A stretch of 32,181 nt of DNA, from positions 1-32,181 of the forward strand of contig JAUYSD010000202.1 in the NCBI GenBank assembly GCA_030696505.1. The letters are read 5' to 3'. The position numbers and the translations under genes were made by a program. Below, piece by piece: positions 17,790 through 26,890 of this stretch; position 1 is the stretch's first letter, and every line of letters starts with the position of its first letter. Below the pieces are notes generated by a model, which saw nothing but the letters and a program-made list of their open reading frames with translations, had not been told where the DNA came from and made no database searches. The DNA comes from Sulfuritalea sp. (GTDB taxonomy: Bacteria > Pseudomonadota > Gammaproteobacteria > Burkholderiales > Rhodocyclaceae).

Positions 17790-18029
17790 CTAGTCCTTGC
17801 GCCGCGCGGAAACAGGCTTTTCGCGCAGCGGATCGAGCAGGCTCGTCAGTCCGTTGTGGTCAAGCTCATGCATCAGCGCCAGCAGGCGACCGATCTCGCC
17901 CGGCGGAAAGCCTTCGCGGGCAAACCAGTTCAGGTAGTTTCCGGGCAGATCGGCGATCAGTCGCCCCTTGTGCTTGCCGAAGGGCATGGTTCGGGTGACC
18001 AGCAGCTCCAGGAATTCGGCGCCCGCCAT
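17790..18029 (-). CDS. DUF3820 family protein
   Basis: 79 residues matching the short DUF3820 family. The core is MPFGKHKGRLIADLPGNYL followed by NWFAREGFPPGEIGRLLALM and the conserved HNGLTSLLDPLR. Some members have been described as putative quorum-sensing-regulated virulence factors in Pseudomonas, but the molecular role is not established. The start at 18029 keeps the family-like FLELLVTRT lead; an internal ATG at 17987 is possible. Neither has a clear ribosome site. It lies six bases after the marC stop, so translation is probably coupled to marC. Confidence 0.85.
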   Translation of the reverse strand: MAGAEFLELLVTRTMPFGKHKGRLIADLPGNYLNWFAREGFPPGEIGRLLALMHELDHNGLTSLLDPLREKPVSARRKD

Positions 18030-18035
18030 CAGGTT

Positions 18036-18677
18036 TCAGCCGGCGCCGGGAACCAGTATCGGGAACAGGCCGCGCAAGCCCGTAGCCATCATTTCCACCG
18101 CCATCGCCGCGAGGATGAAGCCGCCGACGCGCTCGACGACATCCAGCGTCGCCTGGCGAATTCTCCTGTGCGCCCGGGCCGCGACGCGAAAAGTCACCCA
18201 GCAGGAGATGCCGACGATGAATATCGGCAGGACCACATGGATCAAATCGGCATAGTCATGCCAGACGCTGTTGCCCATGACATAACTGAAAGCCGCCGGA
18301 CCGGCCAGCAGGGGCACCGCCAGCGGCACGATCGAGGCGCTGTGGACCTCCTGGCTGTCGGCCACCGGCGGCGAACCCTTGAAGCTGGTTTCCTTGCCCA
18401 GCACCATGGCGATCGCCAGCAGCAGCACGATGACGCCGCCGCCCACCTGCATTGCGCCCAGCGTGACGCCGAGCAGGCCCAGCAGCGGCATGCCGAGAAA
18501 GGTGGCGACCAGCAAAGCGACGGTGACGCTGATCGCGATGGTGCGCGCAAAGCGGGCTTTCCCCGCGGAATCCAGACCGGCCGCCGCGGCGAGAAAGATC
18601 GGGATCATCGACACCGGCCCCACCAGGGCGAACAGCGCGACGGCTTTTTTCAGAGTGAGGGCGATGACGACTAGCAT
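18036..18677 (-). CDS. MarC family (UPF0056) inner-membrane protein
   Basis: 213 residues from the ATG at 18677; a TTG at 18686 with a nearer GAGGT site would add three residues. Six hydrophobic helices cover the chain. The family features are [15 protein letters not shown] near the N-terminus, [17 protein letters not shown] in the middle, [20 protein letters not shown], and a final [19 protein letters not shown]. MarC proteins were once linked to multiple antibiotic resistance, but the link was not confirmed and their transported substrate is unknown. It is co-directional with DUF3820. Confidence 0.9.
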   Translation of the reverse strand: MLVVIALTLKKAVALFALVGPVSMIPIFLAAAAGLDSAGKARFARTIAISVTVALLVATFLGMPLLGLLGVTLGAMQVGGGVIVLLLAIAMVLGKETSFKGSPPVADSQEVHSASIVPLAVPLLAGPAAFSYVMGNSVWHDYADLIHVVLPIFIVGISCWVTFRVAARAHRRIRQATLDVVERVGGFILAAMAVEMMATGLRGLFPILVPGAG

Positions 18678-18733
18678 GGCTGGCAAGCTTACCTCAAGGG
18701 CTCAGACAGCCATGGCGATCGCCGCCGCAAATG

Positions 18734-18766
18734 AAAAGGGTTCCCGGCGATTAACCGGAAACCCTT
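18734..18766 (-). terminator. Terminator after tRNA-Pro
   Basis: On the minus strand AAGGGTTTCCGG, a 7-base loop and CCGGGAACCCTT form a stem with one mismatch and a short T run. It lies nine bases beyond the tRNA 3' end. Confidence 0.75.
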
Positions 18767-18774
18767 GGTATTAC

Positions 18775-18851
18775 TGGTCGGGGCGGCGGGATTCGAACTC
18801 GCGACCCCTTGCACCCCATGCAAGTGCGCTACCAGGCTGCGCCACGCCCCG
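18775..18851 (-). tRNA. tRNA-Pro (anticodon GGG)
   Basis: The acceptor stem CGGGGCG / CGCCCCG is a perfect 7 bp. The D arm is GCGCAGCCTGGTAGCGC. The anticodon stem CTTGC / GCAAG closes the loop ATGGGGT, whose anticodon is GGG. The T arm is GCGGG / CCCGC-type with TTCGAAT. The discriminator A and the terminal CCA are encoded (77 nt). It lies at the end of the ihfA-merR transcript, a frequent arrangement in betaproteobacteria. Confidence 0.97.
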
Positions 18852-18888
18852 ACTGCACGAATTATAACAAAGGAAATGCGCGGCGGCG

Positions 18889-19260
18889 TCAGGCGGCGCG
18901 CAGGAATTCGATGATGGCTGCGAGTTCGGCGCGCACCGACGCCTGCGACGCGTTGCCCTGCGCCTCGGCGGCGTCCTGCAACTTGCCCGGAGCATCTTCG
19001 AGGCGGTTGCGTGCGCCGCTGATGGTGAAGCCTTCCTGATACAGCAGTTCGCGGATGCGCCGCACCAGCAGGACTTCGTGGTGCTGGTAGTAGCGGCGGT
19101 TGCCGCGCCGCTTGACGGGACGCAGTTGGGTGAACTCCTGCTCCCAATAGCGCAGGACGTGCGGCTTGACGCCGCAAAGTTCGCTCACTTCACCGATGGT
19201 GAAGTAGCGCTTGGCCGGTATCGGCGGCAGTTCGTCCCGGCTATTGCTGGGCGTTGCCAC
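18889..19260 (-). CDS. MerR family transcriptional regulator
   Basis: 123 residues starting with GTG at 19260 ([13 protein letters not shown]), which overlaps the end of ihfA by 20 bp; GAGG lies a few bases upstream. The N-terminal winged helix is clear: [19 protein letters not shown], then RYWEQEF, then KRRGNRRYY. The remainder is a helical dimerisation region. There is no cysteine-rich metal-binding C-terminus, so a metal sensor role is unlikely. The gene regularly follows ihfA in this lineage and precedes tRNA-Pro. The effector and targets are unknown. Confidence 0.9.
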   Translation of the reverse strand: MATPSNSRDELPPIPAKRYFTIGEVSELCGVKPHVLRYWEQEFTQLRPVKRRGNRRYYQHHEVLLVRRIRELLYQEGFTISGARNRLEDAPGKLQDAAEAQGNASQASVRAELAAIIEFLRAA

Positions 19261-19546
19261 GCGGGAATGCCTCGACCGCCGCCTTGAGTTTCTGGCTGGC
19301 GTGGAAGGTGACGACGCGACGCGCCGTGATCGGGATTTCCTCGCCCGTCTTGGGATTGCGCCCCGGCCGTTGCGGCTTTTCGCGCAACTGGAAATTGCCA
19401 AAGCCGGAAAGCTTGACGCTGTCGCCCTTCTCGAGCGCCAGACGCACCTCGTCGAAAAAGGCTTCGACCATGTCCTTGGCTTCGCGCTTGTTGAGGCCAA
19501 CTTTCTCGAACAACAGGTCGGCGAGTTCCGCCTTGGTCAATGTCAT
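19241..19546 (-). CDS. ihfA: Integration host factor subunit alpha
   Basis: 101 residues of the HU/IHF family. The N-terminal [18 protein letters not shown] is typical of the alpha subunit. The DNA-bending arm holds [19 protein letters not shown] with the conserved RNP motif and intercalating Pro, and the tail is [15 protein letters not shown] (with IhfB, not in this window) bends DNA in nucleoid organisation, replication and sigma-54 promoters. It is placed after pheT as in E. coli, with a 17-bp gap and a start codon in good context. Confidence 0.96.
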   Translation of the reverse strand: MTLTKAELADLLFEKVGLNKREAKDMVEAFFDEVRLALEKGDSVKLSGFGNFQLREKPQRPGRNPKTGEEIPITARRVVTFHASQKLKAAVEAFPRGNAQQ

Positions 19547-19563
19547 ATAAGCTCCGACTGCGT

Positions 19564-21954
19564 TTATCCGCGCAAGGACGCATGGAAGTCCCGGCTGGCG
19601 ACTGCCAGCAGATCGGCGATTACCGCCTCCACTTCCGCATCCTCGAGAGTACGTTGAGTATCTTGCATAACTATACGAAAGGCAAGGCTCTTTTCGTTTT
19701 CGGCCAGGCCCTTACCCTGATATACGTCGAACAGGGCAACATCGCGCACGATGGCCGGCGCCGCGGCGCGCAGGGCGGCCAGCAGGGGCGCCAGGGCCTG
19801 GCTATGCGGCACCACCAGGGCCAGATCCCGGATCACCGCGGGGAAACGGGAAACTTCCTCATAGCAGGAGAAGGGTGTCGCCAGCAGGGCGGCCAATTCG
19901 AGTTCGAACACCACCGGGGCGGTGCCCAGTTCGTACTTCTGCACCCAGCGCGGATGCAGTTCGCCAAGTATGCCCACCGGCTGGCCATCGAGAATGATCG
20001 TGGCACAGCGGCCCGGATGCAGCGCCGGATGCGCGGCCTTGACGCATTCGAGGCGACGCGGTGCGAAGAGCGCTTCAACGTCGGCCTTGACGTCGTAGAA
20101 ATCGACCCGGCTGGCGGGCGCACCCCATTGCTCGGGCAGCGCCGAACCAGCGGCAAGCCCGGCCAGACGCAACGGCTGATCGAATCCTGCGACCGGACCG
20201 GCGCCGGCGTCGCGCATAAAGCAGCGCCCCAGTTCGAAAATACGCACCCGCTCCGTCTGCCGCTTGCGGTTGGCGACCAGGGCTCCGACCAGGCCGCCGA
20301 TCAGCGTCGAGCGCATCACACCCATCTGGCTGGCGATCGGATTGGCCAGCACGATAGGCGCCGCACCCTCTGCCTGGGCGACGGAGAAGTCGGCTTCCCA
20401 GGCGGCTTCGACGAAGCTGTAGGTCACCACTTCGTGATAGTCGCGTTCGGCCGCCAGACGGCGCAGGCTCATGGCCGTGCGGCTGTGCTCGGTGGCCGGC
20501 ATCATGGCCATCTGCGCCACCGGCGGCGGGGACGGGATGTTGTCGTAACCGTGGATGCGCGCGATCTCCTCGATCAGGTCTTCCTCGATTTCGATGTCGA
20601 AACGGAAGGACGGCGGCGTGACGAGGAAGTCCTCGCCCTGCCGCTCGACGCCGAGGCCGAGGCCCTTGAGTATGCTTTCGATGCGCTCGGTACCGAGTCG
20701 AATGCCGATCACCTTGGCGGCACGCGCCGTGCGCAGGCGCACTGGTTTGCGTGTGGGCAGGTGCGCGGCCGAGACCGCCTCGACCACCGGGCCGGGCTGA
20801 CCGCCGCAGGTGTCGACGATGAGTTGCGTCGCGCGTTCGATGGCCTTGCGCTGCAACTCGAAATCGACGCCGCGCTCGTAGCGATGCGAGGCGTCCGAAC
20901 TGAAGCCCAGCGCGCGGGCCTTGCCGGCGATGGCGGCGGGCGGGAAGAAGGCGCTTTCGAGAAACAGGTCGCGAGTAGCTTCGCCGATGCCCGAATGCTC
21001 GCCACCCATGACGCCGGCCATCGCCAGCGGTTTCTCATCGTCGGCGATCAATGCGGTGTCGGCCGACGGCGTCACGGTCTGTTCGTTCAGCAGCAGCAGT
21101 TGCTCGCCGGGATTGGGCAGGCGCACATGGATCGCGCCCGAGAGTTCGGCATCGTCGAAGGCATGCAGCGGCTGGCCGAGTTCGAGCATCACGTAGTTGG
21201 TGACGTCGACCAGGAAGGAAATCGCGCGGATGCCGCTGCGCTCGATGCGCCGCTTCATCCATTCCGGCGTCGCGGCGCGGGCATCGACGCCGCGAATGAT
21301 GCGGCCGCAGTAGCGCGAGCACGACGCGGGGGCATCAAGCACCACCTGGCGCGTGTCGGCGACGCTTGCCGCGACCGGCTCGACCTCGGGCGCCAGTAGC
21401 GGCGCGCGTGTCAGCGCCGAGAGTTCGCGCGCGATGCCGAGCAGGGACAGGCAGTCGGCCCGGTTCGGCGTCAGCTTGAGCGTGATCAGGTGATCGTCGA
21501 GATCCAGGTGACGGCGGATGTCCTCGCCGACCGGCGCATCGGCGGCCAACGGCAGCAGGCCGCCGTGGTCGTCGGAAAGTCCGAGTTCGCGCGCCGAGCA
21601 GAGCATGCCGAAACTCTCGATGCCGCGCACCTTGGCGCGTTTGATTTCGATGCCGGGCAGCCTGGCGCCGACGCGTGCGCACGGCACCTTCATGCCGGCG
21701 GCGACATTCGGCGCGCCGCAGACGATCTGCAGCGGCGCGGCTTCGCCGACATCGACGGCGCAGAGCTTGAGCTTGTCGGCGTCAGGGTGCTTGTCGACGC
21801 TCAGCACCTGCGCCACGACGACATTCGAAAAGTTGGCGCTGGCGGCACGGCGTTCCTCGACTTCGAGGCCGGCCATGGTCAGCACATGGCAGAGTTCCTC
21901 GCTCGACAACGAGGGATTGCAAAGGCTGCGCAGCCAGGATTCGGAAAATTGCAT
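19564..21954 (-). CDS. pheT: Phenylalanine-tRNA ligase beta subunit
   Basis: 796 residues, full length. PheT forms an alpha2-beta2 enzyme with PheS that charges tRNA-Phe. In order: N-terminal B1 region, tRNA-binding OB fold (about residues 40-150, [16 protein letters not shown], then [16 protein letters not shown]), B3/B4 editing domain, B5 domain, the catalytic-like core and a C-terminal ferredoxin-like anticodon-binding domain ([12 protein letters not shown]). The N-terminal segment at residues ~36-44 (RRAASANFS) is antisense to a dispersed repeat copy at 21828-21852; the segment has the same length as in E. coli PheT, so it looks like a substitution and not an insertion. Confidence 0.97.
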   Translation of the reverse strand: MQFSESWLRSLCNPSLSSEELCHVLTMAGLEVEERRAASANFSNVVVAQVLSVDKHPDADKLKLCAVDVGEAAPLQIVCGAPNVAAGMKVPCARVGARLPGIEIKRAKVRGIESFGMLCSARELGLSDDHGGLLPLAADAPVGEDIRRHLDLDDHLITLKLTPNRADCLSLLGIARELSALTRAPLLAPEVEPVAASVADTRQVVLDAPASCSRYCGRIIRGVDARAATPEWMKRRIERSGIRAISFLVDVTNYVMLELGQPLHAFDDAELSGAIHVRLPNPGEQLLLLNEQTVTPSADTALIADDEKPLAMAGVMGGEHSGIGEATRDLFLESAFFPPAAIAGKARALGFSSDASHRYERGVDFELQRKAIERATQLIVDTCGGQPGPVVEAVSAAHLPTRKPVRLRTARAAKVIGIRLGTERIESILKGLGLGVERQGEDFLVTPPSFRFDIEIEEDLIEEIARIHGYDNIPSPPPVAQMAMMPATEHSRTAMSLRRLAAERDYHEVVTYSFVEAAWEADFSVAQAEGAAPIVLANPIASQMGVMRSTLIGGLVGALVANRKRQTERVRIFELGRCFMRDAGAGPVAGFDQPLRLAGLAAGSALPEQWGAPASRVDFYDVKADVEALFAPRRLECVKAAHPALHPGRCATIILDGQPVGILGELHPRWVQKYELGTAPVVFELELAALLATPFSCYEEVSRFPAVIRDLALVVPHSQALAPLLAALRAAAPAIVRDVALFDVYQGKGLAENEKSLAFRIVMQDTQRTLEDAEVEAVIADLLAVASRDFHASLRG
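21828..21852 (+). repeat. Dispersed ~25-bp repeat, copy 4 (antisense inside pheT)
   Basis: AAAAGTTGGCGCTGGCG followed by GCACGGCG. The orientation is opposite to pheT; the pheT residues here are RRAASANF, in the tract before the OB-fold strands. Confidence 0.55.
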
Positions 21955-21979
21955 GACGGTTCAGACTCGCACGTAGCGC

Positions 21980-23029
<1,050 letters not shown>

Positions 23030-23050
23030 TCAAGACAAAATGACAGCAAT

Positions 23051-23085
23051 AAAAAAGGAGACCCCCAACAACCCTGGGCCTCCTT
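23051..23085 (-). terminator. Terminator/attenuator between rplT and pheS
   Basis: On the minus strand AAGGAG-G-CCC pairs with GGG-T-CTCCTT and is followed by TTTTTT. It is in the same place as the E. coli pheM attenuator, but I find no leader peptide with a run of Phe codons. Read-through or partial termination would set pheST expression. Confidence 0.75.
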
Positions 23086-23103
23086 CTCCGGGTACAGGCA
23101 GAC

Positions 23104-23463
23104 TCAGGCCGTCAGCTGGGCCTTGGCCTTTTCGGCCAGGGCGGCGAATGCCGGCTTGTCGAACACCGCGAGGTCGGACAGCACCTTGCGATCGACTTCG
23201 ATCGACGCCTTCTTCAGGCCGTTCATGAAGGTGCTGTACTTCATGCCCAGTTCGCGGGCCGCCGCGTTGATACGGGCGATCCACAGCACACGGAACTGCC
23301 GCTTCCGCTGACGACGGTCGCGGTAGGCATATTGTCCGGCCTTCATCACCGCCTCTTTGGCGATGCGATAGACCTTGCTGCGCCGGCCGCGGTAACCCTT
23401 GGCCAGGTCGAGAACCTGCGTGTGGCGCGCGCGCGCCGTTACACCACGTTTTACTCTTGGCAT
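23104..23463 (-). CDS. rplT: 50S ribosomal protein L20
   Basis: 119 residues, the usual length. The basic N-terminus [18 protein letters not shown] and the [20 protein letters not shown] segment are the rRNA-binding regions. The compact C-terminal half, which in E. coli binds the rpmI leader for autoregulation, is present. A strong AAGGAG site precedes the ATG, and the gene follows rpmI by 11 bp. Confidence 0.98.
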   Translation of the reverse strand: MPRVKRGVTARARHTQVLDLAKGYRGRRSKVYRIAKEAVMKAGQYAYRDRRQRKRQFRVLWIARINAAARELGMKYSTFMNGLKKASIEVDRKVLSDLAVFDKPAFAALAEKAKAQLTA

Positions 23464-23474
23464 GGTGTCTCTCC

Positions 23475-23672
23475 TTAACCGTTAGGCAGCATGGCGCGAA
23501 CCGACTTGACGTCGGAGGCGTGCACGGTGTGCACACCGCGCAACTGGCGCTTGCTCTTGGTGGTTTTCTTGGTCAGGATGTGGCGCTTGAACGCACTCCC
23601 GCGCTTGATGCCGCCGGAAGCGCGCACGACAAAGCGCTTCTTGGCACCGCTCTTGGTCTTCATCTTCGGCAT
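23475..23672 (-). CDS. rpmI: 50S ribosomal protein L35
   Basis: 65 residues. [20 protein letters not shown] is the family N-terminus, followed by [28 protein letters not shown] precedes the ATG at 23672. The longer open frame upstream is rejected because it runs through the structured leader. Confidence 0.97.
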   Translation of the reverse strand: MPKMKTKSGAKKRFVVRASGGIKRGSAFKRHILTKKTTKSKRQLRGVHTVHASDVKSVRAMLPNG

Positions 23673-23800
23673 CGAAGATCTCCCTATTACATGGCTGCCA
23701 GGTGTTTCCCGCCTCGGGAATGCTTGGTGACCTGCAACCACTTCTTGTTTCCGCATGCATTGCATGCGGAACAAATTCTCTTACTTGCTAAATGCGTTGC
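23673..23800 (-). promoter_or_regulatory. Structured infC-rpmI leader, candidate L20 autoregulatory site
   Basis: The 128-nt gap holds a near-perfect palindrome TTCCGCATGCA / TGCATGCGGAA (23749-23771) and a second small hairpin around CCCGCCTCGGG (23708-23718). Neither is followed by T residues on the minus strand, so they are not terminators. In E. coli L20 represses rpmI-rplT by binding structured RNA at this position. The same role is inferred here. Confidence 0.45.
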
Positions 23801-24328
23801 TCAATGCGGCTTTTTCTTGGAAGCGGCCAGCACCATGATGAGCTGGCGCCCTTCCATTTTCGGCCACTGCTCCACCATCGCCTGCTGCTCCAGATCGACC
23901 TTGATTCGCTCCAGCATGCGCATGCCGATTTCCTGGTGCGCCATTTCACGTCCGCGGAAACGCAGGGTGATCTTTGCCTTGTCGCCTTCGCTCAGAAACT
24001 TGATCACATTGCGCAGCTTGATCTGGTAATCGTTCTCGTCGGTACCGGGGCGGAACTTGACTTCCTTCACCACCACCTGCTTCTGCTTCAGCTTGGCCTC
24101 GTGCTGACGCTTGGCTTCCTGGTACTTGAACTTGCCGATGTCCATGATCTTGCAGACGGGCGGCACGGCCGTGGGAGCGATTTCCACCAGATCCACGCCG
24201 GCCTCTTCGGCCAGCGCCAGCGCCTGACGAATCGGGACGATGCCCAGTTGCTCTCCGTCTTCCCCGACCAGACGAACTTCGGGGGTGGTGATCTCTTCGT
24301 TGAGACGCTGCGATTTATCCTGAGCGAT
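23801..24328 (-). CDS. infC: Translation initiation factor IF-3 (ATC start codon)
   Basis: 175 residues starting with ATC at 24328 ([13 protein letters not shown]), preceded by GGAG nine bases upstream. No ATG exists in frame until residue 45, inside the conserved N-domain, so the rare start is needed to give the full protein. E. coli infC uses AUU, and IF-3 represses its own translation by rejecting non-standard start codons; the same logic is expected here. The N-domain has [14 protein letters not shown] and [12 protein letters not shown]. The linker and C-domain have [16 protein letters not shown] and [15 protein letters not shown]-3 binds 30S subunits and checks initiator tRNA. The gene sits 28 bp after thrS. 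Confidence 0.96.
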   Translation of the reverse strand: MAQDKSQRLNEEITTPEVRLVGEDGEQLGIVPIRQALALAEEAGVDLVEIAPTAVPPVCKIMDIGKFKYQEAKRQHEAKLKQKQVVVKEVKFRPGTDENDYQIKLRNVIKFLSEGDKAKITLRFRGREMAHQEIGMRMLERIKVDLEQQAMVEQWPKMEGRQLIMVLAASKKKPH

Positions 24329-24356
24329 GGTTCAAATCTCCAAAAAATTCAAAAAA

Positions 24357-26273
24357 TCAGACCGTTGCGCCTCTGTTGCACTGTTCATGCAGCAGACGCT
24401 CGATCAAGGCCTGGGGGGACATCTGCCCGAGATCCTGATTGCCGCGGGCACGTAAAGCAACCAACCCTGCAGCCTTTTCCTTGTCACCGACAACAACGAT
24501 ATAAGGCCGCTTCAACAAGCTATGTTCGCGGATTTTATAGTTTATTTTCTCTCCGCGCAAATCGCTGTCGACGCGCAGACCGGCATCGCGCAGCATTTTT
24601 GCCACATTTTCCGCGTAATCCGTCTGCGCTTCGGAGATATTCGTGACCACCACCTGCATCGGCGCCAGCCAGAGCGGGAGGGCGCCGGCGTGGTTTTCGA
24701 TCAGGATGCCGATGAAACGCTCCAGCGAACCGAGGATCGCACGATGCAGCATCACCGGCGTATGGCGGCTGTTGTCCTCGCCGACATATTCGGCACCGAG
24801 ACGCCCCGGCATCGAGAAATCGACCTGCACGGTGCCGCATTGCCAGGAGCGGCCAATGGCGTCCTTGATGTGGAATTCGATCTTGGGACCGTAAAAAGCC
24901 CCTTCGCCGGGAAGTTCGTCCCATGCCAGGTTGCTGGCGGTCAGCGCCGCGCGCAAGGCGTTTTCGGCCTTGTCCCAGAGATGATCCTCACCGACCCGGC
25001 TAGCGGGGCGCAGGGCCAGCTTGACGGCCACGTCGTGAAAGCCGAAGTCGGCATAAACCTTGCGCAACAGGTCATTGAAGGCCGTGACCTCGGACTGGAT
25101 CTGGTCTTCGGTGCAGAAAATATGTCCGTCGTCCTGGGTAAAGGCACGCACGCGCATCACGCCGTGCAGCGCCCCCGACGGCTCGTTGCGATGGCAGGAG
25201 CCGAATTCGCCGTAGCGCAGCGGCAGTTCGCGGTAGGAGCGCACGTCGGTATTGAAAATCTGCACATGGCCCGGGCAGTTCATCGGCTTCACCGCGTAAT
25301 CGCGGTTCTCCGACTCGGTGGTGAACATGTTGTGCTTGAAATGCTCCCAGTGGCCGGAGCGCTCCCACAGGCTGCGATCGAGTATCTGCGGGCAGCGGAC
25401 TTCCTTGTAGCCGTTGTCGCGATAGACGCGGCGCATGTATTGTTCGACCTCCTGCCACACGGCCCAGCCGTGCGGATGCCAGAACACCATGCCGGGCGCT
25501 TCCTCCTGCAGGTGGAACAGGTCGAGTTGGCGGCCGAGCTTGCGGTGATCGCGTTTCTCGGCTTCCTCCAGCATGTGCAGGTAGGCGTCGAGTTCGTCCT
25601 TCTTGGCCCAGGCCGTGCCATAGATGCGCTGCAACTGCTCGTTGTTCTGGTCGCCGCGCCAATACGCGCCGGCCACCTTCATCAGCTTGAATACCTTGAG
25701 CCTGCCGGTCGAGGGCACGTGCGGGCCGCGGCAAAGATCGATGAAGTCGCCCTCGCGATACAGCGAGACGTCCTCGCCCTGCGGAATTGCCGCGATCAGT
25801 TCCGCCTTGTAGTGCTCGCCGATGGACTTGAAGAATTCCACCGCCTTGTCGCGCGACCAGACTTCGCGGGTGACCGGAAAATCCTTCTTCGCCAGTTCCG
25901 CCATGCGTTTTTCGATGGCTTCCAGGTCTTCCGGCGTGAACGGTCGCTTGTAGGCGAAGTCGTAGTAGAAGCCGTTTTCGATGACCGGACCGATGGTCAC
26001 CTGGGCTTCGGGAAACAGCTCCTTGACCGCGTAGGCCAGCAGATGCGAGGTCGAATGGCGAATGATATCTACGCCGTCGGCATCCTTGTCGGTGACGATG
26101 GCCAGTTGGGCATCGCGCTCGATCAGGAAGGAGGTATCGACCAGCACGCCGTCGACGCGCCCGGCCAGCGCCGCCTTGGCCAGGCCGGCGCCGATCGAGG
26201 CGGCAACGGCGGCCACCGTCAGCGCTTGCGGGTATTCGCGTTTCGATCCATCAGGCAGGGTGATCACCGGCAT
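24357..26273 (-). CDS. thrS: Threonine-tRNA ligase
   Basis: 638 residues, full length. N-terminal TGS-type domain ([15 protein letters not shown] to about residue 60), editing domain (about 65-225, with the HxxxH motif in [10 protein letters not shown] and the later [10 protein letters not shown]), class II catalytic core ([10 protein letters not shown], then [15 protein letters not shown] and a motif 3 with [13 protein letters not shown]) and the C-terminal anticodon-binding domain. I chose the ATG at 26273, with TGGAG upstream; the open frame continues 13 residues further without family character. It heads the thrS-infC-rpmI-rplT-pheS-pheT-ihfA cluster. Confidence 0.97.
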   Translation of the reverse strand: MPVITLPDGSKREYPQALTVAAVAASIGAGLAKAALAGRVDGVLVDTSFLIERDAQLAIVTDKDADGVDIIRHSTSHLLAYAVKELFPEAQVTIGPVIENGFYYDFAYKRPFTPEDLEAIEKRMAELAKKDFPVTREVWSRDKAVEFFKSIGEHYKAELIAAIPQGEDVSLYREGDFIDLCRGPHVPSTGRLKVFKLMKVAGAYWRGDQNNEQLQRIYGTAWAKKDELDAYLHMLEEAEKRDHRKLGRQLDLFHLQEEAPGMVFWHPHGWAVWQEVEQYMRRVYRDNGYKEVRCPQILDRSLWERSGHWEHFKHNMFTTESENRDYAVKPMNCPGHVQIFNTDVRSYRELPLRYGEFGSCHRNEPSGALHGVMRVRAFTQDDGHIFCTEDQIQSEVTAFNDLLRKVYADFGFHDVAVKLALRPASRVGEDHLWDKAENALRAALTASNLAWDELPGEGAFYGPKIEFHIKDAIGRSWQCGTVQVDFSMPGRLGAEYVGEDNSRHTPVMLHRAILGSLERFIGILIENHAGALPLWLAPMQVVVTNISEAQTDYAENVAKMLRDAGLRVDSDLRGEKINYKIREHSLLKRPYIVVVGDKEKAAGLVALRARGNQDLGQMSPQALIERLLHEQCNRGATV

Positions 26274-26358
26274 AGTCGCAGCTCCAGAAATGCAACAGGG
26301 CGCACGGTTCACGCGGAAATCACGCGGTGCGCCCCTCGTTCGATTTTGCGAAATTTTA
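26274..26358 (-). promoter_or_regulatory. thrS leader with hairpin and candidate -10 box
   Basis: The minus-strand leader has TGTGATAAAAT (-10-like, TAAAAT at 26353-26358). A two-tier hairpin follows: outer arms GGGCGCAC / GTGCGCCC (26298-26305 and 26327-26334) and an inner CGCG / CGCG with a 7-base loop. It ends about 25 bases before the start codon. E. coli ThrRS represses its own mRNA through leader hairpins; the analogy is suggestive only. Confidence 0.4.
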
Positions 26359-26421
26359 TCACAGCGCCTGCCAGCCTTACGGCATCATTCCGCTCTCGCC
26401 ACAGGCTCAGGGAGGCAAGCT

Positions 26422-26847
26422 ATGGATATCGACGGATTCATGCAGAACTACCAGCGCGCCTGGGAAACCAGCGACGAAAACCTGCTGGCATCGCTGTTCA
26501 CAGCCGACGCTTGCTACCGCAATACGCCTTTCGCCGTGCAGCAGGGTCATGAGGCGATCAAGCAGTACTGGCAGCGCACCAAGCTGCAGACCGACATCCG
26601 GCTTAGCTATGAGGTGCTGCAGCGCCACGCCACGGGCGGCATCGCCCACTGGCACACCACCTACCAGGTGACCTCGGAAGACATGTTCAAGATGTGGGCC
26701 GCCTCGACCGGCACCAACATGCTGGCGCGCCAGCCCGGCGACCCGTTGCCGCGCCTGGCGCTCGATGGCATCGCCAGCGTCGAATTCGGCCAGGACGGGC
26801 TGTGCCGCGAATTGCGCCTCTGGTGGCATAGCCGGATCGACGACTGA
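26422..26847 (+). CDS. NTF2-like / SnoaL-like family protein
   Basis: 141 residues with the cone-shaped NTF2-like fold pattern: an N-terminal helix (FMQNYQRAWETSDENLLASLF), then TADACYRNTPFAVQQGHEAI, followed by beta strands including GIAHWHTTYQV and a final LCRELRLWWHS. There is no signal peptide. GGGAGG (26410-26415) precedes the ATG. Such domains include isomerases, dehydratases and binding proteins, and nothing here identifies a ligand. It stands alone between the divergent thrS and the convergent GGDEF-EAL gene. Confidence 0.85.
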   Translation: MDIDGFMQNYQRAWETSDENLLASLFTADACYRNTPFAVQQGHEAIKQYWQRTKLQTDIRLSYEVLQRHATGGIAHWHTTYQVTSEDMFKMWAASTGTNMLARQPGDPLPRLALDGIASVEFGQDGLCRELRLWWHSRIDD

Positions 26848-26855
26848 AGAGCTTG

Positions 26856-26880
26856 CGGCCCGGGCACGGTGCCCGGGCCG
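26856..26880. terminator. GC-rich hairpin between convergent genes
   Basis: CGGCCCGGGC, a 5-base loop and GCCCGGGCCG form a perfect 10-bp stem between the NTF2-like gene and the end of the GGDEF-EAL gene. There is no T run, so it may act weakly or as a transcript-end protector. Confidence 0.5.
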
Positions 26881-26890
26881 GGAGATGCGC

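Noticed and set aside
19540-21399. 619-residue open frame antisense to pheT
   Set aside because: Same reason; pheT is full length and conserved.
24522-26552. 676-residue open frame antisense to thrS
   Set aside because: thrS is complete with all class II motifs; the antisense frame has no recognisable domain.
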